From positions 1-46,219 of the forward strand of contig PAQI01000034.1 in the NCBI GenBank assembly GCA_002709235.1: a DNA stretch of 46,219 bases, in the 5' to 3' direction. This DNA is from Hirschia sp. Lineage in GTDB: Bacteria > Pseudomonadota > Alphaproteobacteria > Caulobacterales > Hyphomonadaceae. Shown one piece after another: positions 25,148 to 32,687 of this stretch. A program made the position numbers and the translations under genes. The notes under the pieces were generated by a model, which did not search any database, was not told the DNA's origin, and was given only the letters and a program-made list of their open reading frames with translations. The number at the start of each line of letters is the position of its first letter. The stretch's first letter is position 1.

Positions 25148-26037
25148 CAGAGGCCTCCATGATCTACGACATCAAGATCCGCATAGCATATAAATATAAA
25201 GTGGCCTCTGCATCCAGTCGTCACCTTGTCCGCCTGTTTCCCAAGGAAATCCCTGGCGAGCAGCATGTCATCGACAAGGACATTACGATCAAGCCCAACC
25301 CGGATGAACGGTCAATGTTTACAGATTTCTTCGGAAATGAGACCCATGACATTCTCAATCGGGCTTCCCACAAGCAATTGGACATAACCGCCAATTGCCG
25401 GGTGGAACGTCTGGCACCGCTCAGGACAGAAGCACCAATTACCCTGCCCGATATCCTGTCTGCCATGCAGGCGAAACCAAGTCTCGCACCAGATTCGCCG
25501 GTTCATTTTCTGGGACGCACACCGCGGGTCCGCCCATCAAAGCTGTTCGAAACATATGCCCGCGAACACATGGGGACAGACCCAAGCGTCCCGGCAATTG
25601 TGCGATCTATCGGAATGGCCCTGCACAGGGACATGACGTTCGACCCGGATGCCACGCAGGTTGATACCCCTCTGGAAGAAGCTTTCGACAAGCGTCACGG
25701 TGTTTGCCAGGATTTCAGCCATATCATGATTGCATGCCTGCGTTCGATCGGTATCCCATCGGGTTATGTATCCGGCTATCTTCGCACCCTCCCGCCTCCA
25801 GGCAAACCCAGGCTTGAAGGTGCTGACGCCATGCATGCCTGGATTCGCGCCTGGTGTGGTCCACAGAATGGGTGGATTGGCTATGATCCCACCAATGCAC
25901 AGACAATCGGCTCGGATCACATCATTGCGGCGCACGGACGCGATTATGCTGACGTTTCACCCGTTCGGGGCGTGTTACGTACCAGCGGGGATCAATCCAG
26001 TGTCCAACAGGTTGATGTTCGAGAAATTTCCTCCTGA
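25144..26037 (+). CDS. transglutaminase-like cysteine protease family protein (COG1305)
   Basis: 297 residues. The N-terminal beta domain (YDIKIRIAYKYKVASASSRH) precedes a transglutaminase core with an intact triad: Cys188 (HGVCQDFSHI), His231 (AMHAWIRAW) and Asp248 (GYDPTNA). The NGWIGYDPTNAQTIGSDHI stretch is the family signature. No signal peptide. Proteins of this type next to ATP-grasp and alpha-E genes are predicted peptidases or amide-bond transferases acting on the product of the ligases. It is the last gene of the three-gene operon, coupled by a four-base overlap with the gene before it. Confidence 0.93.
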   Translation: MTEASMIYDIKIRIAYKYKVASASSRHLVRLFPKEIPGEQHVIDKDITIKPNPDERSMFTDFFGNETHDILNRASHKQLDITANCRVERLAPLRTEAPITLPDILSAMQAKPSLAPDSPVHFLGRTPRVRPSKLFETYAREHMGTDPSVPAIVRSIGMALHRDMTFDPDATQVDTPLEEAFDKRHGVCQDFSHIMIACLRSIGIPSGYVSGYLRTLPPPGKPRLEGADAMHAWIRAWCGPQNGWIGYDPTNAQTIGSDHIIAAHGRDYADVSPVRGVLRTSGDQSSVQQVDVREISS

Positions 26038-26181
26038 ATCTCATTTTTCGACCTATGATTGATATTTCGAGCAACCCAAACGCGAATCTAGTAATTATTT
26101 ACAGATCAGCCTCATATATTTACCCATCTGCTTTGCAATTTAATAATTAGTCTGTTGTACGCCTGTATTCAGAGGTATGAA

Positions 26182-28503
26182 ATGCAGGCAGTTACGCACA
26201 TAATCAAGAATAAACCAAGTATTCGCAATTTGCGCAATGCTGTTATTATTCTGTTTATAACCGGGTTCTTCGGAATTGCGGAACTCGGTGCGCCTTTCGA
26301 ATTGGCAATTGAGTCTATTCGAAACAAGTTTCGTGCCCAATCCGTAAGTCAGGAAATTGCAATCGTCGGTATTGATGATGCTTCCTTGGCTCGCGTAGGT
26401 ACTTGGCCCTGGAATGGTGAAATACTATCAGAACTGACCGACAATATCTTTGAGCAAGGCGCAGAACGCGTGTTTTTCTCAATGGTACTATTGGAACAAT
26501 CCAAAGCCAGCGATCAAGCACTTGCGGACACATTCTCAAACTATCCGGGTAAAGTGTTTCTGGCTGCCAAGAAGGATCGCGCTCAACCAGGCGCGCCAGA
26601 AGCCGATATCCTTCCCTCCTCCAAACTTCGTGATGCCGCGCAGCTGGCAAGCGTCAACAGATATGTGAAATTCTGGAACGGTGTGGACGAGGTCGACGCA
26701 CGCGAAACTTATCAAGACCAGGAAATAGATGCCATGGAAATGGCACTGGCAGACAAAAACGCTGGAGACACGCAGAGTATTCCGGTTGATTACTCTTATC
26801 AGCTATCATCTTTTCCTTATGTCAGCGCATTAAAGATACTCGATAGCGAAACATCACCACATCGTTTCGATGGACAAGACGTTATTATCGGCTTGAACGG
26901 CTCCACCCTATCAACGCGCTACGCGACCAAGGGACAAAGAACCGCCCCTATCGTTTTCATAATCGGCCTGGGTGCGGAAACGCTGAAACGCGGCGAACCC
27001 ACCATATTGGGTTGGGTACCGATATGGTTGTTATCATGCGGTGTTGCACTTTATATTCTGTCAGGATTGCCAAATGGTCGCCAACTAACCGTTGGTACAA
27101 TCAGCCTCACCTTGCTGATGGCCGCTCCATTCCTTTTATTGCCAGGGAACATATGGATTGAGGTCGCGCCATCCCTGTTTCTGATCGGATGGTGTACAAC
27201 CTCAACAGCCTGGCAGCGCTTCGGCGCGCGACAGAAGAAAAGCGGGTCGACAAACCCTGTATCCGGCCTGCGCACGATCAACGCAATCCGCCATGACGAC
27301 CGCTGTGATAATCGCACGCTGATTTCCGCACGGATCCGCAGATATACGGATATAGTCTCAACCCTCCCGGCAGAATCCGAACGTAAGCTGGTACATGAAA
27401 TACTGTCACGCCTGCAATTATGTGCATTCGGATCGGAAATTCTTCAGGGAGATGATGGGAATTTCTTCTGGCTGAGCGATGTGTCTGATCCGACTCAGAT
27501 GGCTGACAGTTTTCAGGCCATGAGTGTCATTTTCCGATCACCTATCCGCATCGACGCATCATCATTCGATGTCGATGTTTCATTTGGTGTGGATCAGGAA
27601 GGCGACATCACCCTTTCACATCGAATTTCACATGCAATGGCCGCGGCGCGCGCGGCCGAAAGTGAGAGCAATTACTGGAAGCTTCACAACCCGCGCGAGC
27701 TCGATCAGAAGAGCTGGAGCCTGTCTTTGCTGGGCGAAATGGATGCTGCGTTGGAAAATGGTCGCATCTGGGTCGCCTACCAGCCCAAGGTCGACCTCAA
27801 GACTCGTAATGTCATCGGTGCTGAAGCACTGGTGCGCTGGACCCATGAAACACGTGGACCTATCAATCCTGCCGAATTCATCGAGGTCGCCGAACAGCAC
27901 AATCGTATCGACAAACTGACAGTCTTTGTGCTCAATGATGCGCTTGCCTTCGCAAATGAAGCCCGCAAAATCGTTCCCGATTTTCGTATCGCAATCAATA
28001 TCTCACCTGGACTATTGGCATCAGACGCATTCCTTGTCGCGCTGAAGATCGCCCTGCACCGCCACGATTTCGAAGCACCCCAGCTTATCCTCGAAGTCAC
28101 TGAAACCATGGCAATGATTCAAAGTGAGGCACCCGCAAAAATCATGGCTCAGCTTCGCGAGCTCGGTGTCGGGTTGTCGATTGATGACTATGGCACCGGT
28201 ATGTCGACGCTGGAATATCTCAAGAAAATCCCGGCGACGGAATTGAAGATTGACCGGAGCTTTACGGCAGATATCTGCGCCAACTCCAACGATCAGAAGG
28301 TGATGAAGTCGACAATTGCGCTCGCACACGAACTCGGCATGAAAACCGTTGCCGAAGGTATCGAGACACTTGAGAGCGTGGAAATGATTTCGAGCATGGG
28401 GTGCGATCTCGGCCAAGGCTATTACTTCGCCCGCCCCATGAAGGGCGAAGATTTCATTTCTATGACACTAAACGAATATTCCCAATTATTTAATATTGGA
28501 TAA
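26182..28503 (+). CDS. CHASE2-EAL membrane c-di-GMP phosphodiesterase
   Basis: 773 residues. TM1 (about 18-38) leads into a periplasmic CHASE2 sensor (IAIVGIDDASLARVGTWPWN). Three TM helices follow around 255-345, then a degenerate GGDEF-like segment lacking the GGDEF motif, and an EAL domain from about 520. Catalytic residues are intact: GAEALVRW, INIS, EVTETMAMI, DDYGTG, LKIDRSF, AEGIET and GQGYYFARP. It should hydrolyse c-di-GMP in response to a periplasmic cue. ATG 26182 has AGAGG six bases upstream and is preferred to the TTG at 26155. The AT-rich 144-bp gap in front suggests its own promoter. Confidence 0.9.
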   Translation: MQAVTHIIKNKPSIRNLRNAVIILFITGFFGIAELGAPFELAIESIRNKFRAQSVSQEIAIVGIDDASLARVGTWPWNGEILSELTDNIFEQGAERVFFSMVLLEQSKASDQALADTFSNYPGKVFLAAKKDRAQPGAPEADILPSSKLRDAAQLASVNRYVKFWNGVDEVDARETYQDQEIDAMEMALADKNAGDTQSIPVDYSYQLSSFPYVSALKILDSETSPHRFDGQDVIIGLNGSTLSTRYATKGQRTAPIVFIIGLGAETLKRGEPTILGWVPIWLLSCGVALYILSGLPNGRQLTVGTISLTLLMAAPFLLLPGNIWIEVAPSLFLIGWCTTSTAWQRFGARQKKSGSTNPVSGLRTINAIRHDDRCDNRTLISARIRRYTDIVSTLPAESERKLVHEILSRLQLCAFGSEILQGDDGNFFWLSDVSDPTQMADSFQAMSVIFRSPIRIDASSFDVDVSFGVDQEGDITLSHRISHAMAAARAAESESNYWKLHNPRELDQKSWSLSLLGEMDAALENGRIWVAYQPKVDLKTRNVIGAEALVRWTHETRGPINPAEFIEVAEQHNRIDKLTVFVLNDALAFANEARKIVPDFRIAINISPGLLASDAFLVALKIALHRHDFEAPQLILEVTETMAMIQSEAPAKIMAQLRELGVGLSIDDYGTGMSTLEYLKKIPATELKIDRSFTADICANSNDQKVMKSTIALAHELGMKTVAEGIETLESVEMISSMGCDLGQGYYFARPMKGEDFISMTLNEYSQLFNIG

Positions 28504-28507
28504 GGTC

Positions 28508-28536
28508 TTGTTAACCTAATAATACAAAGCTATCGT
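28508..28536 (+). promoter_or_regulatory. candidate promoter for the 22-codon ORF
   Basis: TTGTTA (28508-28513) and TATCGT (28531-28536) are 17 bases apart. The predicted start (about 28543) is just before the GC hairpin, so the transcript would begin with that stem. Weak consensus. Confidence 0.3.
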
Positions 28537-28543
28537 TCCCAAG

Positions 28544-28567
28544 ACGGCCTCTGGACAGGGCCGTTTT
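28544..28567 (+). terminator. hairpin after the CHASE2-EAL gene
   Basis: ACGGCC (28544-28549), a nine-base loop, GGCCGT (28559-28564), then TTT. It can terminate the EAL transcript; it could also be the 5' stem of the next small transcript. Confidence 0.6.
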
Positions 28568-28585
28568 ATCACAAAGGGAACGGAC

Positions 28586-28654
28586 ATGAAAAAGTACACT
28601 CAACCGACTAAATGGAGCTTCTGGGACTGGGTTTTCCCACCTTCGAACGCTTAG
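28586..28654 (+). CDS. putative 22-residue Trp-rich microprotein
   Basis: An ATG with AAGGGAACGG upstream opens a 22-codon frame reading MKKYTQPTKWSFWDWVFPPS and ending NA. It has three Trp and two Phe in the KWSFWDWVF core, with a basic N-terminus. It lies between one hairpin at 28544 and a strong terminator at 28678, so it looks like an independent transcript of about 170 nt. Amphipathic membrane-associated peptide, leader peptide or toxin-like peptide are all possible; nothing recognisable downstream would be controlled by it. Not previously recognised by me. Confidence 0.45.
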   Translation: MKKYTQPTKWSFWDWVFPPSNA

Positions 28655-28677
28655 TCTTCGGACATAAAGTATAAAAA

Positions 28678-28716
28678 AACGCCTCGACAAGCTTCAGCTG
28701 TCGGGGCGTTTTCTTT
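28678..28716. terminator. bidirectional intrinsic terminator
   Basis: AACGCCTCGACA (28678-28689) pairs with TGTCGGGGCGTT (28699-28710) with one T-G wobble. TTCTTTTTT follows on the plus strand and a seven-A run precedes it, so it serves both the small ORF and the convergent marR gene. Confidence 0.85.
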
Positions 28717-28731
28717 TTTGGCATATGCCTT

Positions 28732-29196
28732 TCACCACAAGGCGGCATCAGGTGATACTTGTTTCGCCAACCGGTCCAGCAGGCCCAAGAACACCTCCAG
28801 CTCATCGGGTGCCAATGCCTGGGTAAGATCCGCTTCAAATGCTCGTGCCACGGGGACGATCCGATCATAGATCTCGCGCCCCTCAGCTGTCAGGAAAAGA
28901 TGTGAACGACGACCATCATCCTGCACTGCATTTCGGCGCAGTCGGCCGGTTTCGATCAAGCTGGAAACCGCTCTGCTGACGGCGACCTTGTCCATTTGTG
29001 TGTGCTCAGCGATCTGAGAGGCGCTCAAACCCGGCTTTTCACCCAGCACAGCCATGACGCGCCACTGCCAGACGGAAATGTTGAAATCCCTCTGATAGCG
29101 CTCGGCTACGCCTCTGGAGACAGCATTCGACAGGACTGACAGGCGATATGGCAGGTAGTCCTGCAGCTTCAGATCCGTCTCGATTCCTGCCGTCAT
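28732..29196 (-). CDS. MarR-family transcriptional regulator
   Basis: 154 residues. The winged HTH core is present: ISVWQWRVMAVLGEKPGLSA, AEHTQMDKVAVSRAVSSLIE and the wing NAVQDDGRRSHLFLTAEG. ATG 29196 is set by AGGAG upstream; the ORF runs seven codons further. It is divergent from the hppD operon with a 97-base shared promoter region. Divergent MarR regulators usually repress the neighbouring catabolic genes until a ligand, here perhaps homogentisate or hydroxyphenylpyruvate, releases them (inference). Confidence 0.92.
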   Translation of the reverse strand: MTAGIETDLKLQDYLPYRLSVLSNAVSRGVAERYQRDFNISVWQWRVMAVLGEKPGLSASQIAEHTQMDKVAVSRAVSSLIETGRLRRNAVQDDGRRSHLFLTAEGREIYDRIVPVARAFEADLTQALAPDELEVFLGLLDRLAKQVSPDAALW

Positions 29197-29225
29197 CACT
29201 GTCTCCTGGATAATCAATTGCCTTG

Positions 29226-29244
29226 CATAATTACCTCGATTATG
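29226..29244. promoter_or_regulatory. candidate MarR operator between marR and hppD
   Basis: CATAAT (29226-29231), seven bases, ATTATG (29239-29244): a perfect inverted repeat of about 19 bp, the usual size of MarR sites, centred in the divergent promoter region. A further GTTTCA/TGAAAC pair flanks about 18 bases to its right. Confidence 0.45.
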
Positions 29245-29293
29245 GTTTCAATGACAACTAGTTACATATGAAACTTATGATCTGGAGATTGAA

Positions 29294-30379
29294 ATGGCGG
29301 ACCTGTTCGAAAACCCTGCCGGACTGGACGGATTCGAGTTCATAGAATTTTCCGCGCCACAAAAAGGCATGATCGAACCCGTTCTTGACGCCATCGGCAT
29401 GACGTTGATCGCCCGGCACCGCTCCAAACAGGTCGAGCTCTGGAGACAGGGCGATATCAATATCATCACCAATTACGAGCCGCGTTCACCGGCCTGGTAT
29501 TTTGCACGAGAACATGGCTCATCAGCCTGCGGCATGGGATTCAGGGTCAAGGATGCCACAAAAGCCTATGCACATCTGATCGAACAGGGTGCAGAACCCA
29601 TCAATGTCGAAACCGGGCCAATGGAGCTGCGCCTGCCTGCAATTCGCGGCATTGGTGGTTCCATTATCTATCTCATAGACCGCTATGGGGATGCACTTTC
29701 GATATATGATATCGATTTTGAATATCTGCCCGATGTCGACCGTCACCCAAAAGGGGCCGGGTTCCGGCTTATCGACCATCTTACCCACAATGTTTATGGT
29801 GGCCGCATGGCCTATTGGGCAGAATTTTACGAAACTCTCTTCAATTTCCGTGAGATACGATATTTCGATATTAAGGGCGAATATACCGGGCTCACATCAA
29901 AGGCCCTTACCGCACCCGATGGAAAGATCCGAATTCCGCTGAACGAAGAAGGAGAAAGCGGCAAGGGTCAGATTGAAGAGTTTCTGCGCCAGTTCAATGG
30001 CGAGGGCATTCAGCATATCGCACTTATCTGCGACGACCTGTTCTCCTGCTGGGACCGGTTGAAGGAACGCGGCGTTCCATTCATGACTGCCCCGCCCTCC
30101 ACCTATTATGAGATGCTCGATGGTCGCCTACCCGGCCATGGAGAGGATGTTGACGCTCTCAGAACCCGCGGCATTCTGCTGGATGGCACGACAGATGGAG
30201 ATGCGCCCAGGCTATTGCTCCAGATCTTCGCAGAACCACAGATCGGGCCGGTCTTCTTCGAGTTCATCCAGCGCAAGGGAGATGACGGATTCGGCGAGGG
30301 CAATTTCAAGGCCCTGTTCGAAAGTATCGAACGCGATCAGATCAAACGCGGCGTCCTCAAGACGGAGCAACCGGCATGA
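29294..30379 (+). CDS. hppD: 4-hydroxyphenylpyruvate dioxygenase
   Basis: 361 residues, normal for bacterial HPPD. The Fe(II) ligands are visible at the expected places: His162 (LIDHLTHNV), His241 (GIQHIAL) and Glu323 (FFEFIQRKG), matching the known His161/His240/Glu322 pattern of Pseudomonas HPPD. The C-terminal [18 protein letters not shown] is the gating helix. It converts 4-hydroxyphenylpyruvate to homogentisate with O2 and CO2 release, in tyrosine breakdown. First gene of the operon; its stop overlaps the VOC gene start (ATGA). Confidence 0.97.
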   Translation: MADLFENPAGLDGFEFIEFSAPQKGMIEPVLDAIGMTLIARHRSKQVELWRQGDINIITNYEPRSPAWYFAREHGSSACGMGFRVKDATKAYAHLIEQGAEPINVETGPMELRLPAIRGIGGSIIYLIDRYGDALSIYDIDFEYLPDVDRHPKGAGFRLIDHLTHNVYGGRMAYWAEFYETLFNFREIRYFDIKGEYTGLTSKALTAPDGKIRIPLNEEGESGKGQIEEFLRQFNGEGIQHIALICDDLFSCWDRLKERGVPFMTAPPSTYYEMLDGRLPGHGEDVDALRTRGILLDGTTDGDAPRLLLQIFAEPQIGPVFFEFIQRKGDDGFGEGNFKALFESIERDQIKRGVLKTEQPA

Positions 30380-30933
30380 GTGCTTCCCCTCCCCAATTGG
30401 GCGGCATCCACCACGTTGCCTATCGTTGCCGTGATGCTCGAGAGACCGTTGAGTTTTACGAAAAGCATCTGGGTATGGAATTCACCCTCGCCTTTGCCGA
30501 GGATGAGGTGCCGTCCACAGGAGAACATGATCCCTACATGCATGTCTTTCTGGACGCGGGTGGCGGCAATGTCCTGGCATTCTTCGAATTGCCTCAACAA
30601 CCGGAGATGAGCCGCGATCCCAATACTCCTCAATGGGTGCAGCATATTGCATTCAAGGTCGAGACGCTGGATGCATTGCTAGCCATGCGTGACCGGCTTC
30701 GCGAAAGCGGAATCGACGTCATCGGACCGACCCATCACGGCATATTCAAATCCATCTATTTCTTCGACCCCAATGGGCACCGACTTGAAGTCGCGACTGA
30801 TATTGGTACGCCAACGCAACTTGCTGAGCTCAAACGCGTTTCGCGTGATATGCTGGACGAATGGTCTCGAACAAAAAAAGCACCCAGACATGTCGCCTGG
30901 CTGCATGAACTGGCAAGGGAGGAACATTCTTGA
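30376..30933 (+). CDS. VOC (glyoxalase/extradiol dioxygenase fold) protein
   Basis: 185 residues with two beta-alpha-beta-beta-beta modules. Candidate metal ligands are His in [10 protein letters not shown], His in WVQHIAFKV and Glu in [10 protein letters not shown], the H/H/E set of active VOC metalloenzymes. It is translationally coupled to both hppD (ATGA) and maiA (TTGA), so it belongs to aromatic ring catabolism. It could be a dioxygenase, an isomerase or a bypass/protective enzyme; I cannot tell. It lies where homogentisate dioxygenase would be expected in the pathway order. Confidence 0.85.
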   Translation: MSASPPQLGGIHHVAYRCRDARETVEFYEKHLGMEFTLAFAEDEVPSTGEHDPYMHVFLDAGGGNVLAFFELPQQPEMSRDPNTPQWVQHIAFKVETLDALLAMRDRLRESGIDVIGPTHHGIFKSIYFFDPNGHRLEVATDIGTPTQLAELKRVSRDMLDEWSRTKKAPRHVAWLHELAREEHS

Positions 30934-31571
30934 AGCTACATGCCTATTGGCGCTCATCCGCCAGCTATCGCATCAGGATCGCCCTCAATCTCAAGGGGCT
31001 CGACTACGAGATCATTCCGGTCAACCTGTTCGAAGGTGAGCACCGGGGCGCTGATTTTGCGAAGATAAATGCGTTCAAGTCTCTGCCGGTGCTGGAATAT
31101 GCTGGACGCCAGCATGTGCAATCAGTCGCGATCCTGGATCTGCTTGAACAGCGTTTTCCAGAACCATCCCTGTTTCCAAAACACCCCGATGAGCGCAACC
31201 GCGCACTGGAAATGGCGATGCCCATCGCAACCGATCTTCAGCCCGTCAACAATCTTCGGATCATGAACTATCTGAAAGACCAGTTCGACGTCGCCAGTAA
31301 AGATGTCATCACCTGGTATCAGCACTGGATACATGAAACCTATGCCCCACTGGAAACCATGCTGGGGCAGATTGATCTGAAACGTGGCTGGGCCTTTGGC
31401 GCACCAGGGATCTTTGAAATCATGCTGGTACCGCAGACCTATAATGCCCTGCGGTTCAAGACGAACATGTCTCAATATCCCACGCTATTGAACTATTACG
31501 AACACTGCCTTGAAGATGAAGCGTTTCAAAAGGCTAGCCCCGAAGCCCAACCAGACGCCACAGATACCTGA
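30930..31571 (+). CDS. maiA: maleylacetoacetate isomerase (zeta-class GST)
   Basis: 213 residues. The zeta-class GST motif SSASYRIRIALNLKG (residues 9-23) is close to the family SSxxxRVRIALxLK signature, followed by LPVLEYAGR and the SVAILDLLE stretch (position of SxAI). The enzyme uses glutathione to isomerise maleylacetoacetate to fumarylacetoacetate. The start is TTG at 30930, overlapping the previous TGA, with GGGAGGA upstream, and gives the normal N-terminus [12 protein letters not shown]. Confidence 0.93.
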   Translation: MKLHAYWRSSASYRIRIALNLKGLDYEIIPVNLFEGEHRGADFAKINAFKSLPVLEYAGRQHVQSVAILDLLEQRFPEPSLFPKHPDERNRALEMAMPIATDLQPVNNLRIMNYLKDQFDVASKDVITWYQHWIHETYAPLETMLGQIDLKRGWAFGAPGIFEIMLVPQTYNALRFKTNMSQYPTLLNYYEHCLEDEAFQKASPEAQPDATDT

Positions 31572-31585
31572 AACGAACCTCCGCC

Positions 31586-32614
31586 ATGAAACTCGCCACA
31601 CTGAAAGACGGAACGCGCGACGGGCATCTTGTTGTGGTGTCACGCAGCCTGAAACGCTGTACCACTGCCAGTCATATCGCGGCAACACTCCAGGCTGCCC
31701 TTGATGATTGGGCCTCCTGTGAATCGGAGCTGACCGACCTTTATCGCCAGTTGGACAGTCGCGAAATCGAAGGCGACCCCTTCGATCCCGCATTGTGCGA
31801 AAGCCCCCTCCCGCGTGCCTATCAGTGGGCTGATGGGTCTGCCTATATCAACCATGTTGAACTCGTACGCAAAGCACGCGGGGCGCAGGTGCCTGAGAGC
31901 TTTTATGAAGACCCATTGATGTATCAGGGCGGTTCGGATGCCTTTTTGGGCCCCTGCGATCCGATCCCCCTGGGCGACCCCTCTTGGGGCTGCGATATGG
32001 AAGGCGAGATCGCGGTCATAACAGACGATGTGCCCATGGGAGTCTCAACCGCAGACGCAGCCGGACACATCAAGCTGGTCATGCTCTGCAATGATGTATC
32101 CCTACGCGGCTTGATCCCGGGTGAACTTGCCAAGGGCTTTGGCTTTTTCCAGTCCAAGCCGTCGTCGGCATTCAGCCCCGTGGCCGTGACACCTGACGAG
32201 CTTGGCGCTGCATGGCGTGATTCAGTCCTGCACCGCCCCTTGCTGGTCCACTATAATGGAAGCGCCTTCGGCAAGGCGAATGCGGGAGATGACGCCACCT
32301 TCTCTCTCGCGCGGCTGGTTTCACATGCCGCTCGCACACGTCGCCTGGGCGCAGGCACGATTATCGGCTCTGGCACCGTCTCGAACAGAGGTGAAGATGG
32401 TGGCCCCGGCAAACCTGTCTCGCAGGGCGGGCGTGGTTATTCCTGCATTGCCGAGTTGCGCATGATCGAAACGATTGAACATGGAGAGGCCAGGACACCT
32501 TTCATGTCGGTTGGCGATCGCGTGCGCATCGAGATGCTCGATGCGGAAGGCGAATCAATCTTCGGCGCAATCGACCAGCCGGTTGTCGGCATCTCGTCTG
32601 AACCTGAAGAATAA
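31586..32614 (+). CDS. fahA: fumarylacetoacetate hydrolase
   Basis: 342 residues of the FAH family. The C-terminal core carries WGCDMEGEIAVITDDVP (metal-binding acids), LVMLCNDVSLRGLIPGELAKG, FFQSKPSSAFSPVAVTP and IIGSGTVSNRG. FAH hydrolyses fumarylacetoacetate to fumarate and acetoacetate, the final step after maiA. The length and QSKPSSAFSP region match the proteobacterial FAH next to maiA, not the longer eukaryote-type enzyme. 14 bases after maiA, so same operon. Confidence 0.92.
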   Translation: MKLATLKDGTRDGHLVVVSRSLKRCTTASHIAATLQAALDDWASCESELTDLYRQLDSREIEGDPFDPALCESPLPRAYQWADGSAYINHVELVRKARGAQVPESFYEDPLMYQGGSDAFLGPCDPIPLGDPSWGCDMEGEIAVITDDVPMGVSTADAAGHIKLVMLCNDVSLRGLIPGELAKGFGFFQSKPSSAFSPVAVTPDELGAAWRDSVLHRPLLVHYNGSAFGKANAGDDATFSLARLVSHAARTRRLGAGTIIGSGTVSNRGEDGGPGKPVSQGGRGYSCIAELRMIETIEHGEARTPFMSVGDRVRIEMLDAEGESIFGAIDQPVVGISSEPEE

Positions 32615-32687
32615 ATATCCGACCGAGCAGAACCGGTAATGGCCGCGACGCGTTGGTCCCATTCAATACTCATATGGGAGCACATGG

